64,000 nt of DNA. Origin: CAYXTI01 sp964468495. Its GTDB lineage: Bacteria; Pseudomonadota; Alphaproteobacteria; Rickettsiales; Rickettsiaceae. Position numbers and translations under genes: made by a program. Below the pieces are notes generated by a model, which saw only the letters and a list, made by a program, of their open reading frames with translations, searched no databases and was not told the origin of the DNA. Shown one piece after another: positions 37,543-46,527 of the stretch (position 1 is the stretch's first letter; every line of letters begins with the position of its first letter). The stretch covers positions 21,096 to 85,095 of the forward strand of contig CAYXTI010000010.1 of NCBI GenBank assembly GCA_964468495.1. The letters run 5' to 3'.

Positions 37543-38277
37543 TTATACCTCATATTTGCAAATTCTTTTTAATTCAGAATAGCAGTTTTTTAATTTTTCT
37601 TCATTATAAGAGCTTAATACTAAACTAGTACCTATTTTTCCTTTTTTAATGAAGGGATAACTACCTATTATAACATCTTGATATTTTATTTGAGTCATCT
37701 TTAATTTATATGCTATATTAGATTCTTTTATTGCAGTGACTAACATTTTCCTTTTTATAACTATGCCTTTTTTAAGTAAAGGAATAATTTCATTAAACAT
37801 TGAAATCATTATAGAAGGTATTCCTGCAAAAACAAATATATTTTTAATATAAAAACTTGGAATGTCAGTTTCTTTGTTATACAATAATTTTGCTCCTTTA
37901 GGAATAAATGCCATTTTCCGTTTTGTTATGTCTAATTTCTTATCATCTTGGTTATAATGATTATGTATTATTTTTAAAATATCCTTATTTTCTATAAGAT
38001 CTGTTTTAAGTGCTAATGATATTGCTTCACTCGTTAGATCATCATGAGTAGGACCAATTCCACCAGTAGTAAATATATAAGTATATTGATGTCTGAGTTG
38101 GTTAATAGTGTTTGCTATTATATCTATTTGGTCTGATACTGCTCTTATTTCTTTTAAGTTAATACCTAATTTATCTAACTCAATTGCGATATCTCTGCTA
38201 TTAGTATCTAATACTTGGCCTGATAAAATTTCATCTCCAATTACAACTATTGCTGCTGTAGGATTATTGATAAACAT
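37543..38277 (-). CDS. CinA N-terminal-type molybdopterin-binding domain protein
   Basis: The 244-residue protein corresponds to the N-terminal MoCF_biosynth (COG1058) domain of CinA; the C-terminal nicotinamide-nucleotide amidase domain is absent, as in other Rickettsiales. Visible motifs are VIGDEILSGQVLDTNS (about 12-27), TTGGIGPTHDDLTSEA (about 70-85) and FAGIPSIM. Stand-alone proteins of this kind are often annotated as competence/damage-inducible or as ADP-ribose pyrophosphatase-like (COG1058) enzymes. The exact role here is not clear. It converges with ruvX. Confidence 0.88.
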   Translation of the reverse strand: MFINNPTAAIVVIGDEILSGQVLDTNSRDIAIELDKLGINLKEIRAVSDQIDIIANTINQLRHQYTYIFTTGGIGPTHDDLTSEAISLALKTDLIENKDILKIIHNHYNQDDKKLDITKRKMAFIPKGAKLLYNKETDIPSFYIKNIFVFAGIPSIMISMFNEIIPLLKKGIVIKRKMLVTAIKESNIAYKLKMTQIKYQDVIIGSYPFIKKGKIGTSLVLSSYNEEKLKNCYSELKRICKYEV

Positions 38278-38572
38278 AGTGTCATATTTTAATGATATAA
38301 ATTTATTAGAACTTAGTAATAATATTATTTATATATAAAATAACATCACTTTTTTAGCAAGTGTACTTCAAATATATAAAAGCGCTAATTTTATAAAAAA
38401 ACTAAAATTTCTTAATTTGTATAAGAATAAAGAAAATAAAATATTACATTTGGTTTTAGAAAATTAAATCAGCGCCCCCTCCTACTTATTTTATAAAACT
38501 CATTAATAACTAAAAACTGCAAAAAGATAAATAACTAACATTACTTTATTTGTATTTGTAAAAAAAACAATA

Positions 38573-39307
38573 TTATTTCCTGTTGCCTAAAAATTTAATT
38601 AAGTATAAAAATAAATTTACGAAATCTAAATATAGAGTAAAAGCACCCATTATAGAAACCTTTTGTGCAATTTCACCAGATAAACCAGAAGAATAATATA
38701 ATCTTTTTAGTTTTTGGGTATCCCAAGCAGTTAATCCCATAAATACAGCAACACCTATAAAGGATATAGCAAATTCAATAGCATTGCTTTTTAGAAATAA
38801 ATTAACTATGGAAACAATTATCAAACCTATTAATCCCATTGTAAAAAAAGAACCCATAGAAGTTAAATCTTTATTTGTTGTATAACCATAAATACTCATT
38901 GCTCCAAATACTGATGCACATATAAAAAAAGTTTTTATTAAAGAGTACATAGTATATATTAACCCTAAATATGATAAAGATACTCCCATAGCGCTTGCAT
39001 ATATCCAAAACACTATTTGTGCCTTGTTTAATGACATTTTACCTATTCCCATGAAAAAATAAATTCCTATTGCTAATGGAAGAAAGCTTACAATAGTTCC
39101 AAAAGCAGTAAAATCGACTAAATTTCCATTTGGGGTAACATTAAATATCAGTTGAGTTAATGGTGGAAATTTTATTGTTGCATATGCCGTAACAGCAGTT
39201 ATTGATAAGGCTAAAGTCATATAATTATATATTTTTAACATATAATTTTTTAAGCCTTGATCAAAACCTTTTTTGTTTTGAACAAAAACACTTGTGTAGT
39301 CAATCAT
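38573..39307 (-). CDS. Bax inhibitor-1/YccA-family membrane protein
   Basis: The 244 residues form seven hydrophobic helices, the TMBIM topology, with a short cytosolic N-terminus (QNKKGFDQGLKNYMLKIYNYMTLAL) and the family signature GLTAWDTQKLKRLY (about 190-203), where an Asp near the sixth helix is conserved. Members are calcium-leak or stress-associated channels. In bacteria an interaction with FtsH has been described. The end FVNLFLYLIKFLGNRK is typical. It is a single gene. Confidence 0.93.
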   Translation of the reverse strand: MIDYTSVFVQNKKGFDQGLKNYMLKIYNYMTLALSITAVTAYATIKFPPLTQLIFNVTPNGNLVDFTAFGTIVSFLPLAIGIYFFMGIGKMSLNKAQIVFWIYASAMGVSLSYLGLIYTMYSLIKTFFICASVFGAMSIYGYTTNKDLTSMGSFFTMGLIGLIIVSIVNLFLKSNAIEFAISFIGVAVFMGLTAWDTQKLKRLYYSSGLSGEIAQKVSIMGAFTLYLDFVNLFLYLIKFLGNRK

Positions 39308-39438
39308 TTTTTTAACCTCATATTTATTTTGTAATTTAATAAATAAATCTCAAAAAATTAAATATATTATTTAAAGTTATTGAGAGTCTTATACAGTATA
39401 ATTATAAACTTAATTTGTACTTTTGCAAGTCATTAACA

Positions 39439-40341
39439 TTATTGATAATAAATTAAATTATATATTGGATAGATACAATTAATTATCATAGATATTAATA
39501 AGATAATTCCTATGTATACGTTCATTTTAAAACATTTTAGGCATATTTGTGCTTTAGTAGTATTTAGTATTATTACTTGGTAGGTAAATATTATTTGGCA
39601 AATTATGATTGTAATAATAGGAATTACCGGAAAGGTTTGTCTTCCAAGTATAACTGCAACTGAAAATAGAATTGTAAAAAAGCAATAGCATAGCATAATT
39701 ACTAGTTTATAAGGTTTATTTTCAAGGAATATAGCACTAGATTTTAAATTTATTTTTTTATCATCCTCTATATCCATGAAAGCATAAATAGTATCATAGC
39801 CGATTGTCCAAAATATACATCCAATATAGAGAATTATAATTTCAACTGTAATTTTATTAGTTAGTGTAGTATATCCTATTAAGCATCCTAGATTGAATGT
39901 AAAGCCTAAGAAGATTTGCGGCATAGTTATGTATCTTTTCATAAGTGGGTAGATTATCATCATAATAAGCGCACATAGAGAAAATATTAAAGCTGTTTTT
40001 GATAATATTAATAATATTAATGAATTTAGAAGAGATAAGAGCGTTAAAATCATTAATGCTTTTTTTATTGTTATTGCTCCATTTGCTATGGGTCTATTTT
40101 TTGTTCTGTATACTTTTTTATCAAAATTTTTATCTAATATATCGTTTATTATGCATCCTATTGCTCTTATAGAAATACTACAAAGAAAAAATAACGGGAT
40201 TATTAGTAAATTTATTGGATGTTGTTCTGCTAAGCAGATACCAAATGCTGCTGGAAAGAATACTAATAAATATCCAGTAGGGTTATCTAGTCTTAGTAGT
40301 GTAATAATATTTATCAGTTTTTTGTTAGTAGTTAGTTGCAT
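39439..40341 (-). CDS. ubiA: 4-hydroxybenzoate polyprenyltransferase UbiA
   Basis: UbiA attaches the polyprenyl tail to 4-hydroxybenzoate in ubiquinone synthesis, within the inner membrane. The 300-residue protein has eight to nine hydrophobic segments, the first aspartate-rich motif NDILDKNFD (about 66-74) followed by RTKNRPIANG, and the second motif DIEDDKK (about 191-197). Both bind the magnesium-diphosphate. The length matches the family. It shares its pathway with the COQ9 gene at 35.4 kb. Confidence 0.94.
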   Translation of the reverse strand: MQLTTNKKLINIITLLRLDNPTGYLLVFFPAAFGICLAEQHPINLLIIPLFFLCSISIRAIGCIINDILDKNFDKKVYRTKNRPIANGAITIKKALMILTLLSLLNSLILLILSKTALIFSLCALIMMIIYPLMKRYITMPQIFLGFTFNLGCLIGYTTLTNKITVEIIILYIGCIFWTIGYDTIYAFMDIEDDKKINLKSSAIFLENKPYKLVIMLCYCFFTILFSVAVILGRQTFPVIPIITIIICQIIFTYQVIILNTTKAQICLKCFKMNVYIGIILLISMIINCIYPIYNLIYYQ

Positions 40342-40865
40342 TAATTAAAATTTATCAGGATTGTTAAAAGTAGTTTTTTTTATAACATATTACTATGTTT
40401 ATACTAAGAACTTAGGTTTTGGTAACTAAATAAATTTTTAATGAAATCTTATTTATCATATTAATATTAATACTTAAGATAGAAAAAAATTTTTTGGTAG
40501 CATTACTAATAGCATTATAGTTTTAACTTAATTATTTGCAATTATAGTATATTTGTATAGAGTATCAGGTTTTATATTTTACCATTATATTATTGAAAAA
40601 TGCTTAACATTAAAATAGTAAACATATGATTTTTATAGTTTTATTATTAATAATTGTTGTAAAAATTTGTAGCATCACTTAAAATTCGATTTTAAAAATT
40701 ATAGTAACCATCAAAAAATTATTCCCTTTATTAAATAATTATATAATAAATATCATATTATTAAATATAAGGGATTATTGCTATTATTAACAATATTTAA
40801 GGGAATTAATTTAATCACATAATATTATTTTGAATTAAGAGGGTTTATAAAATTAATTAAATATA
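40342..40865. other. Long divergent spacer with valS leader boxes
   Basis: This 524-base region separates ubiA and valS. Close to valS it has three related boxes: ATTCCCTT (40721-40728), AAGGGATT (40769-40776) and AAGGGAAT (40799-40806). The first can pair with either of the others. The last lies in ATATTTAAGGGAATTAA (from 40793), a motif found again before grpE. The rest is featureless AT-rich DNA. Confidence 0.45.
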
Positions 40866-43385
40866 ATGACTGATTTTTTAAAAAATTACAACTTTACTAA
40901 AAGTGAAAAAAAATGGCAACAATTCTGGCAAGATTCAGCAATTTATGCTTGGGATCATAATTTATCAAGAGAACAAACATATGTTATAGATACCCCTCCT
41001 CCAACAGTATCAGGAGAATTGCATATAGGTCATATATATAGCTACACTCATACTGATTTTATTGCAAGATATAAGCGTATGAAGGGTTTTAACATTTTTT
41101 ATCCAATGGGTTTTGATGATAATGGTTTACCTACTGAGCGTTTAATTGAAAAAAAAAAGAAAATTAGAGCTAATAAAGAAAATAGTAAAGAATTTATTAA
41201 AGTTTGTAAAGAGGTGATTATAGATGAAGAAAAAAAATTCCAATCTTTATTTTCTCATATAGCTCTTTCAGTAGATTGGAATTTAAGCTATCAAACTATA
41301 TCCCCTATATCATGTAAGATTGCCCAAATGTCGTTTTTAGATTTAATTCAAAAAGGTCATATATATCGTGAATCACAACCAATTATTTGGGATCCAGTAG
41401 ATAGAACTGCTTTATCTCAAGCAGATATAGAAGAGCATGAACAAACTACTATTATGAATTATATACAGTTTACAACTATTGAAGATGGAAAAAATATAGT
41501 AATTGCAACAACTCGTCCAGAATTATTACCTGCATGCGTAGCAATTTTTTTTCATCCAGAAGATGAGAGATATCAGCACCTTCTTGGGAAGATAGCTTTA
41601 TCCCCATTATTTAACGTAAAAATTCCAATTATGAGTGATACTGCAGTATCACCAAAAAAAGGTACAGGTTTAGTGATGTGTTGTACATTTGGGGATCAAG
41701 TAGATGTATTTTGGTGGAAGAAATATAAATTACCTTTAAAAATAATTATTACTGAATATGGGAGTATTGATAATATTGATTATGATCATACTTGTATTAA
41801 TATTAATAAAGCTAAATTTTTTACTTCTAAATTTATAGGGTTAAAGGTAATAAAAGCAAGAGAAGTTATAATTTCTTTGTTAAAAAATGAGAATTTATTA
41901 TCTACTCAAATTGAAAAAAAACAAATAGTGAAGCGTGCTGAGCGCTCAGGAGCATTATTAGAGATATTAGTTATTCCTCAATGGTTTATAAAGACAATTG
42001 AGCATAAAAAATACTTATTACAACAATCAGAAAAAATAAATTGGTATCCAAAGTCAATGAAAATTAAATTAGATCAATGGATTAATAATTTAGAATTTGA
42101 TTGGTGTATTAGTCGGCAACGTTATTTTGGAGTATCTTTTCCAGTTTGGTATTCTAATAGAGTAGGAGAAAAAGGAAAAGTGATATTACCTAATATTACA
42201 CAGTTACCTGTAAATTCTCTTACTGATTTACCTAATGGTTATAGTAGAGATGAAGTTATAGTTGATTATGATGTTATGGATACCTGGTTTACTAGTTCAC
42301 TTTCACCACAAATTAATTCTCATGGTGTTACAGATGATTTTGTTATTAATAAGGATAGATATAAAAAATTATTTCCAGCAGATTTAAGGCCTCAAGCACA
42401 TGAGATAATACGTACATGGGCTTTTTATACGATATTAAAATCATATCTTCATACAAATACTCTTCCTTGGTCTAACATTATGATTAGTGGGTGGTGTCTT
42501 GCTAAAGATAAGAAAAAAATGTCTAAATCGAAAGGTAATATTATTAGCTTAGAGCAATTGTTAAATAATTGGGGAGCTGATCTAGTTCGTTATTGGGCAG
42601 CTAATACAAAGTTAGGAGTAGATACTGTTTATAGTGAAGAAGTTTTTCAAAAAGGTAAAAGATTAGTGAATAAGTTATATAATGCTGCAAAGTTTGTTAA
42701 GCATCATATTAATAATGTTAGTGATATCAATAAAAAACAAATCTCATTTCTTGAAGTTAAGGATAGAATATCTTGTATATTTGACCAGTATTTAATTAAC
42801 AAGATAGTTGACTTAATTCTGGTTGTAGAGGATAACTTAGATCAGTATCAATATTCTAATGCTGTTGCATATGTAGAAGAATTTTTTTGGAAATTATTTT
42901 GTGATAATTATTTAGAGATTATAAAGAATAGAGTTTACAATACATCTAGCGATCAGCAAGTAACTAGGCTAAGTGCACAGTATGTTTTATATTTTTCATT
43001 CCAAGTGTTGCTAACTTTATTTGCTCCTTTTATTCCTTATATTACTGAAGAGATTTTTCAAAGTATTTATTGTGCTAAGTCTATTCATAGACGCAGTAAT
43101 TGGCCTATAACAAAGGGATGGTATTTTAATGATTTATCTGTCGATGGTCCTAAGAAAGCTTTAATTATATTAGAATTAGTAAGGAAGATAAAAGCAAGGA
43201 ATAAATATTCAATTAAAAGAGTAATAAGTTGTATTGAGATAAAAGGAGTATCTTTTTTAACAGAAGATTTAATTTCTGATCTTAAATCTGTAACATCATC
43301 TAAATCTATTAAGTTTGTTAAGGAATTCTCTTCTACCTGTCAGCATTTAGTATATGAAGATGTGGAGATAAATGTAATTTATTAA
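40866..43385 (+). CDS. valS: Valyl-tRNA synthetase, archaeal-like type
   Basis: ValS charges tRNA-Val and hydrolyses misacylated threonine. The 839-residue enzyme has the class I motif PPPTVSGELHIGHIYS (HIGH at about 55-58), YPMGFDDNGLPTER, the editing domain with ATTRPELLPACVA, and KKMSKSKGN (about 556-564). The DDNGLPTER form and the lack of the C-terminal coiled-coil arm seen in E. coli ValS (951 residues) fit the archaeal-like ValS known in Rickettsia; this placement is from memory of the family. It is transcribed alone and converges with the LysE-family gene. Confidence 0.97.
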   Translation: MTDFLKNYNFTKSEKKWQQFWQDSAIYAWDHNLSREQTYVIDTPPPTVSGELHIGHIYSYTHTDFIARYKRMKGFNIFYPMGFDDNGLPTERLIEKKKKIRANKENSKEFIKVCKEVIIDEEKKFQSLFSHIALSVDWNLSYQTISPISCKIAQMSFLDLIQKGHIYRESQPIIWDPVDRTALSQADIEEHEQTTIMNYIQFTTIEDGKNIVIATTRPELLPACVAIFFHPEDERYQHLLGKIALSPLFNVKIPIMSDTAVSPKKGTGLVMCCTFGDQVDVFWWKKYKLPLKIIITEYGSIDNIDYDHTCININKAKFFTSKFIGLKVIKAREVIISLLKNENLLSTQIEKKQIVKRAERSGALLEILVIPQWFIKTIEHKKYLLQQSEKINWYPKSMKIKLDQWINNLEFDWCISRQRYFGVSFPVWYSNRVGEKGKVILPNITQLPVNSLTDLPNGYSRDEVIVDYDVMDTWFTSSLSPQINSHGVTDDFVINKDRYKKLFPADLRPQAHEIIRTWAFYTILKSYLHTNTLPWSNIMISGWCLAKDKKKMSKSKGNIISLEQLLNNWGADLVRYWAANTKLGVDTVYSEEVFQKGKRLVNKLYNAAKFVKHHINNVSDINKKQISFLEVKDRISCIFDQYLINKIVDLILVVEDNLDQYQYSNAVAYVEEFFWKLFCDNYLEIIKNRVYNTSSDQQVTRLSAQYVLYFSFQVLLTLFAPFIPYITEEIFQSIYCAKSIHRRSNWPITKGWYFNDLSVDGPKKALIILELVRKIKARNKYSIKRVISCIEIKGVSFLTEDLISDLKSVTSSKSIKFVKEFSSTCQHLVYEDVEINVIY

Positions 43386-43420
43386 TGCTTAATATCATTG
43401 AGTATTAATTAGATAAAGAA

Positions 43421-43455
43421 AAAATATAAATTAAGTTTAATTTAATTTATATTTT
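43421..43455. terminator. Hairpin between convergent valS and LysE-family gene
   Basis: The 14-bp arms at 43421-43434 and 43442-43455 are perfectly complementary, rich in A on the 5' side and T on the 3' side, with a 7-base loop. The element lies 36 bases after the valS stop and just before the stop of the opposite gene, as expected for a bidirectional terminator. Confidence 0.6.
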
Positions 43456-43460
43456 AAAAT

Positions 43461-44099
43461 TTAATGTAAATTTAACTCTTTTAAAAGTAATGATATAGCA
43501 ATAAAACACATTATAATACCACTGGTTGTATTAAGAATTCTCCATGATTTTTTCTCCTTAAAAAAATGGGAAAGATAACGAGCTCCATATGCTAAAGAAA
43601 AAAACCACATTAATGCAGCAAAGATAGCTCCTGTTGCAAAAAATAATTTTTCTTGGTTATTAAATTGTCCGCTTATTCCTCCTAGAATTAGGATATTATC
43701 TAGATACATTTGTGGATTGAAAAAATTTATTATAAGTAAATTAGTTATAGTTTTTTTATAACTATCTATTTTTTGATTATTATAAGAATAATATTTTGTA
43801 TCTATAAATATTGCGTTATAGAAGGATTTACAAGCATAAAGGAGTAAAAATATTATGCCTCCATATTTTAGAGCTGTTATTATATTATAGTTATATTCAC
43901 TAATTGCTCTAGTGCCATATATTGCTACTATTATCATTATAGATTCAATCATTGAGCATGTTGCAGCAATAGTAAATAGATAAGATCTGGTAATGCCATT
44001 CTTAAGAATGAATATATTTTGAATACCTATCCCAATAATCAATGCTGCATTAGTTGTATACCCTTTTAGGAATGTGGTGATAAATAATAAGTTAGTCAC
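43461..44099 (-). CDS. LysE/ArgO-family amino acid exporter
   Basis: The 212-residue protein has about six hydrophobic helices. It shows the LysE-family N-terminus, a helix break at NAALIIGIGIQNIFILKNGI (G-Q-N-x-F-x-L pattern) and a LLIINFFNPQMYLDNILILGG segment in the middle, where Asn-Pro-x-x-Y-Leu-Asp is the ArgO-type signature. Members export basic amino acids. For a cell living in amino-acid-rich cytosol it may rid the cell of excess arginine or lysine taken in as peptides; this is inference. It converges with valS. Confidence 0.87.
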   Translation of the reverse strand: MTNLLFITTFLKGYTTNAALIIGIGIQNIFILKNGITRSYLFTIAATCSMIESIMIIVAIYGTRAISEYNYNIITALKYGGIIFLLLYACKSFYNAIFIDTKYYSYNNQKIDSYKKTITNLLIINFFNPQMYLDNILILGGISGQFNNQEKLFFATGAIFAALMWFFSLAYGARYLSHFFKEKKSWRILNTTSGIIMCFIAISLLLKELNLH

Positions 44100-44524
44100 T
44101 ATATAATTGTTGTTATTTTTATTTAGCTAAAATTAAGTATTTATCTACGAATTAATTAAATTTATGGCAATTAAAATTAAATATTAAGGTTTGTTTTAAT
44201 TTTATTAGCATTTTATATAAAAAATAATATAGTTTAATAATATATGCATATAAAATATGCACTATAAAAATTATCCTTGAAAATGACTGTCTTAGTACTA
44301 TATTTAAAAGGGAATTAAGTTAATGTTACATGCTAAGTATATAATAATAGAGTGTTATTAGTATTATTGGGTTTATTGCTATGCAAATTAATTATTATTA
44401 ATATCATTGTTTTATATTTTACTAAGTATTATCTATAATAAAGTTATTCTGATAATACTACTTAAGTATAATACGGGATTTATTCAAAATAAATAAAAAT
44501 ATTTTAGTTAATTGAGGTAAAGAT
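44100..44524. other. Divergent spacer upstream of grpE
   Basis: These 425 bases separate the LysE-family gene and grpE. They hold a possible heat-shock promoter at 44276-44303 and the motif ATATTTAAAAGGGAATTAAG (from 44300) that resembles one before valS. Otherwise the DNA is featureless and AT-rich. Confidence 0.4.
44276..44303 (+). promoter_or_regulatory. Possible RpoH (heat-shock) promoter of grpE
   Basis: CTTGAAA (44276-44282) is followed by ACTATAT (44297-44303), 17 bases after CTTG. The alphaproteobacterial heat-shock consensus, as I recall it, is CTTG-N17/18-CyTATnT, matched here except for the first C of the -10 element. The gene served is a heat-shock gene, but the leader would be long, about 215 bases. 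Confidence 0.3.
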
Positions 44525-45274
44525 ATGGATAAAGAAGGAGCTTATAAAAAAAGTGCCCAAAAAGATCAAGATATAGTTAAAAATATTAATATAAAAGATG
44601 AAGTTTTAGAACAATCGCATTGCAGTGATGAAAGTAATTTAAATACAGATCAAAATCTTAAGGTTAAGACTAATAAAGAAAATGCTAAAACGGAAAAAAA
44701 ATATTATGGCGATGCTAATACTGGTTTAGATGGTACAGAAAAGAATATAAAAGATGAAATTAAAGATATAAAAAGCGTATTACTACAACCTGATAAAAAA
44801 TCTAAAGAAAAAATAGATGATTTAACTAAGCAGGTGAAAATGTTGCAAGATAAACTTCTTCGTAGTATGGCTGAAATAGAGAATATGCGCCATATGGCTA
44901 GCAAAATGATGGAAGAAGCAAAGGATTACTCTATTACTGCTTTTGCAAAAGATTTAATCCCTGTTATAGATAATTTTACTAGAGCTCTTGCTTATATACC
45001 TAAAAACCCTAGTAAAGAAATAGAAAGCATATCAACAGGGATTCAAATGGTAAAAAAAGATTTAGAAGTAGCATTTACCAAACATGGCTTAAGATCAATA
45101 GTACCTAAAAAAGGGGATATTTTTGACCCAAATAATCATCATGCGATTTCTCAGATTAAAACCACAGAATATAGTGCAGGCAGTGTAATGGATGTTATGC
45201 AAATTGGCTATAAAATTAATAATAGACTAATTAGGCCAGCATCAGTTACTGTTGTTAAGCAAGAATACAAATGA
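44525..45274 (+). CDS. grpE: Nucleotide exchange factor GrpE
   Basis: GrpE releases ADP from DnaK in protein folding. The core starts near residue 95 with a long coiled coil (DDLTKQVKMLQDKLLRSMAEIENMR), continues with DLIPVIDNFTRAL, and ends in the beta domain carrying GDIFDPNNHHAIS and VMQIGYKINNRLIRPASVTV, all family signatures. The first 90 residues form a highly charged, probably disordered extension that makes the protein 249 long against the usual 180-200. dnaK and dnaJ are not nearby. The DUF2066-like gene follows after 39 bases on the same strand. Confidence 0.96.
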   Translation: MDKEGAYKKSAQKDQDIVKNINIKDEVLEQSHCSDESNLNTDQNLKVKTNKENAKTEKKYYGDANTGLDGTEKNIKDEIKDIKSVLLQPDKKSKEKIDDLTKQVKMLQDKLLRSMAEIENMRHMASKMMEEAKDYSITAFAKDLIPVIDNFTRALAYIPKNPSKEIESISTGIQMVKKDLEVAFTKHGLRSIVPKKGDIFDPNNHHAISQIKTTEYSAGSVMDVMQIGYKINNRLIRPASVTVVKQEYK

Positions 45275-45313
45275 TTAGTAAAGTAAAATTGTTTAAATAT
45301 ACTATATAAATTT

Positions 45314-46489
45314 ATGTTGTTTAGAAAAAATTTTATAAAAACTATTTTATTAATTTTTTTATTAAGTTCAAGTTATACTTGGACTGTTTTTGCGATGTTA
45401 GAACAAGATCAAATATCAGAAGTAATAATTGAAGGAAGAGGAAATAACGTTTATGAATCTAAGATAAAAGCTCAAGAATATGGTTTAAGAAGAGTTTTTC
45501 TATTGTTAACAGATAAGTGGGGAATTCATAAGCATAAAGAGTTATTACCTTTAATTGACTATAATGATTTAAAAAAGATTTTTACTCCTATTTTAGTTAC
45601 TAATGAACTTAGTAGTGAAAAAGAGTATAAAGCAATGATAACATATGCTTATGATAGAGTGCAGTTTATTCGATTGTTGGCAAATTATAAAAGTGATTAT
45701 ATAAATGATTTATTTTATAATTATTTGGTTATTCCAGTAGTAAAGCGAGGGAATAAAATAGATGTTTGGGGGAATGGTAAAACAGGAGAGCAATGGTATA
45801 ATAATTGGAATAGTTTTCGGATAGTGTTAGAGAATAATAAAATGCTATATCCAGAAAATAGTCTTTTTATAGAACAAAAAATTCATGAAAAAAATTTATT
45901 CTCTTTAAATTTTGAAGATTTTTTATCAATATTTGATAAATCTTTATTTAAGAGTGTAATGATTGTAGTAGCAGAGTATTTTACAAATTTTGAAAATAAT
46001 AAATATATATTAAAAGTAAAGTGTTTCTTGATGGATTTTGAGGTTATAAATCATTCTCTTATCTATGAAGAGAATTTTATTATTAATAACGTGAAGGATA
46101 TTAATGGTATTATTAAGAGATTTATCGATAATTTAATTGATAAATATGGAATATTAAGAAATAATACTTCTTATGATAGTCAGGATTTATCTAATAATAT
46201 AACAAATGCTGAAGATTTATCACCATTGCAGCAAGATCTAACTAGGCTAGTTGTAATGTATTTTAATGTATATGATCAGGAAGAGTTAAGTATTATAGAA
46301 CAGAAAATTAAAAAGGTTGCTCAGATTATTAATTTTTCTATTGAAAAAGAAGCAGAATCAAGCTATAAAATTAATATTTATACCAATCATTCTGATTATG
46401 ATTTAGCTGAAGGCTTATATTTTAACGGCTTAAGTTATAGCATTAATAATAATGTACGTAGTTTAATTAATGTTCAACAGGGAATATAA
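45314..46489 (+). CDS. DUF2066-like exported protein
   Basis: The N-terminus has a signal peptide (MLFRKNFIKTILLIFLLSSS, cleavage probably near residue 28). The next part, EVIIEGRGNNVYESKIKAQEYGLRRVFLLLTDK, resembles the DUF2066 region found in alphaproteobacteria before perM and hda. The assignment rests mainly on this pattern and on the gene order. The rest (about 130-391) is mixed alpha/beta with a conserved-looking YLVIPVVKRGNKIDVWG segment. Function unknown. The three genes 45314-48302 are closely spaced on one strand (gaps of 38 and 53 bases), so an operon is likely. Confidence 0.7.
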   Translation: MLFRKNFIKTILLIFLLSSSYTWTVFAMLEQDQISEVIIEGRGNNVYESKIKAQEYGLRRVFLLLTDKWGIHKHKELLPLIDYNDLKKIFTPILVTNELSSEKEYKAMITYAYDRVQFIRLLANYKSDYINDLFYNYLVIPVVKRGNKIDVWGNGKTGEQWYNNWNSFRIVLENNKMLYPENSLFIEQKIHEKNLFSLNFEDFLSIFDKSLFKSVMIVVAEYFTNFENNKYILKVKCFLMDFEVINHSLIYEENFIINNVKDINGIIKRFIDNLIDKYGILRNNTSYDSQDLSNNITNAEDLSPLQQDLTRLVVMYFNVYDQEELSIIEQKIKKVAQIINFSIEKEAESSYKINIYTNHSDYDLAEGLYFNGLSYSINNNVRSLINVQQGI

Positions 46490-46527
46490 AATTACTAATA
46501 AATTGATTAAAAATTACTCTACTCTTT

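Noticed and set aside
38461..38495. C-rich patch (CAGCGCCCCCTCC) between the CinA-like and Bax-inhibitor genes.
   Set aside because: Too short for an RNA gene and without pairing partners nearby; no function could be supported.
44704..44904. An open frame antisense to grpE, and similar ones opposite rpsF, rplI, ubiA, mnmE and both antigens.
   Set aside because: All lie entirely or almost entirely opposite conserved genes and show hydrophobic shadow composition.
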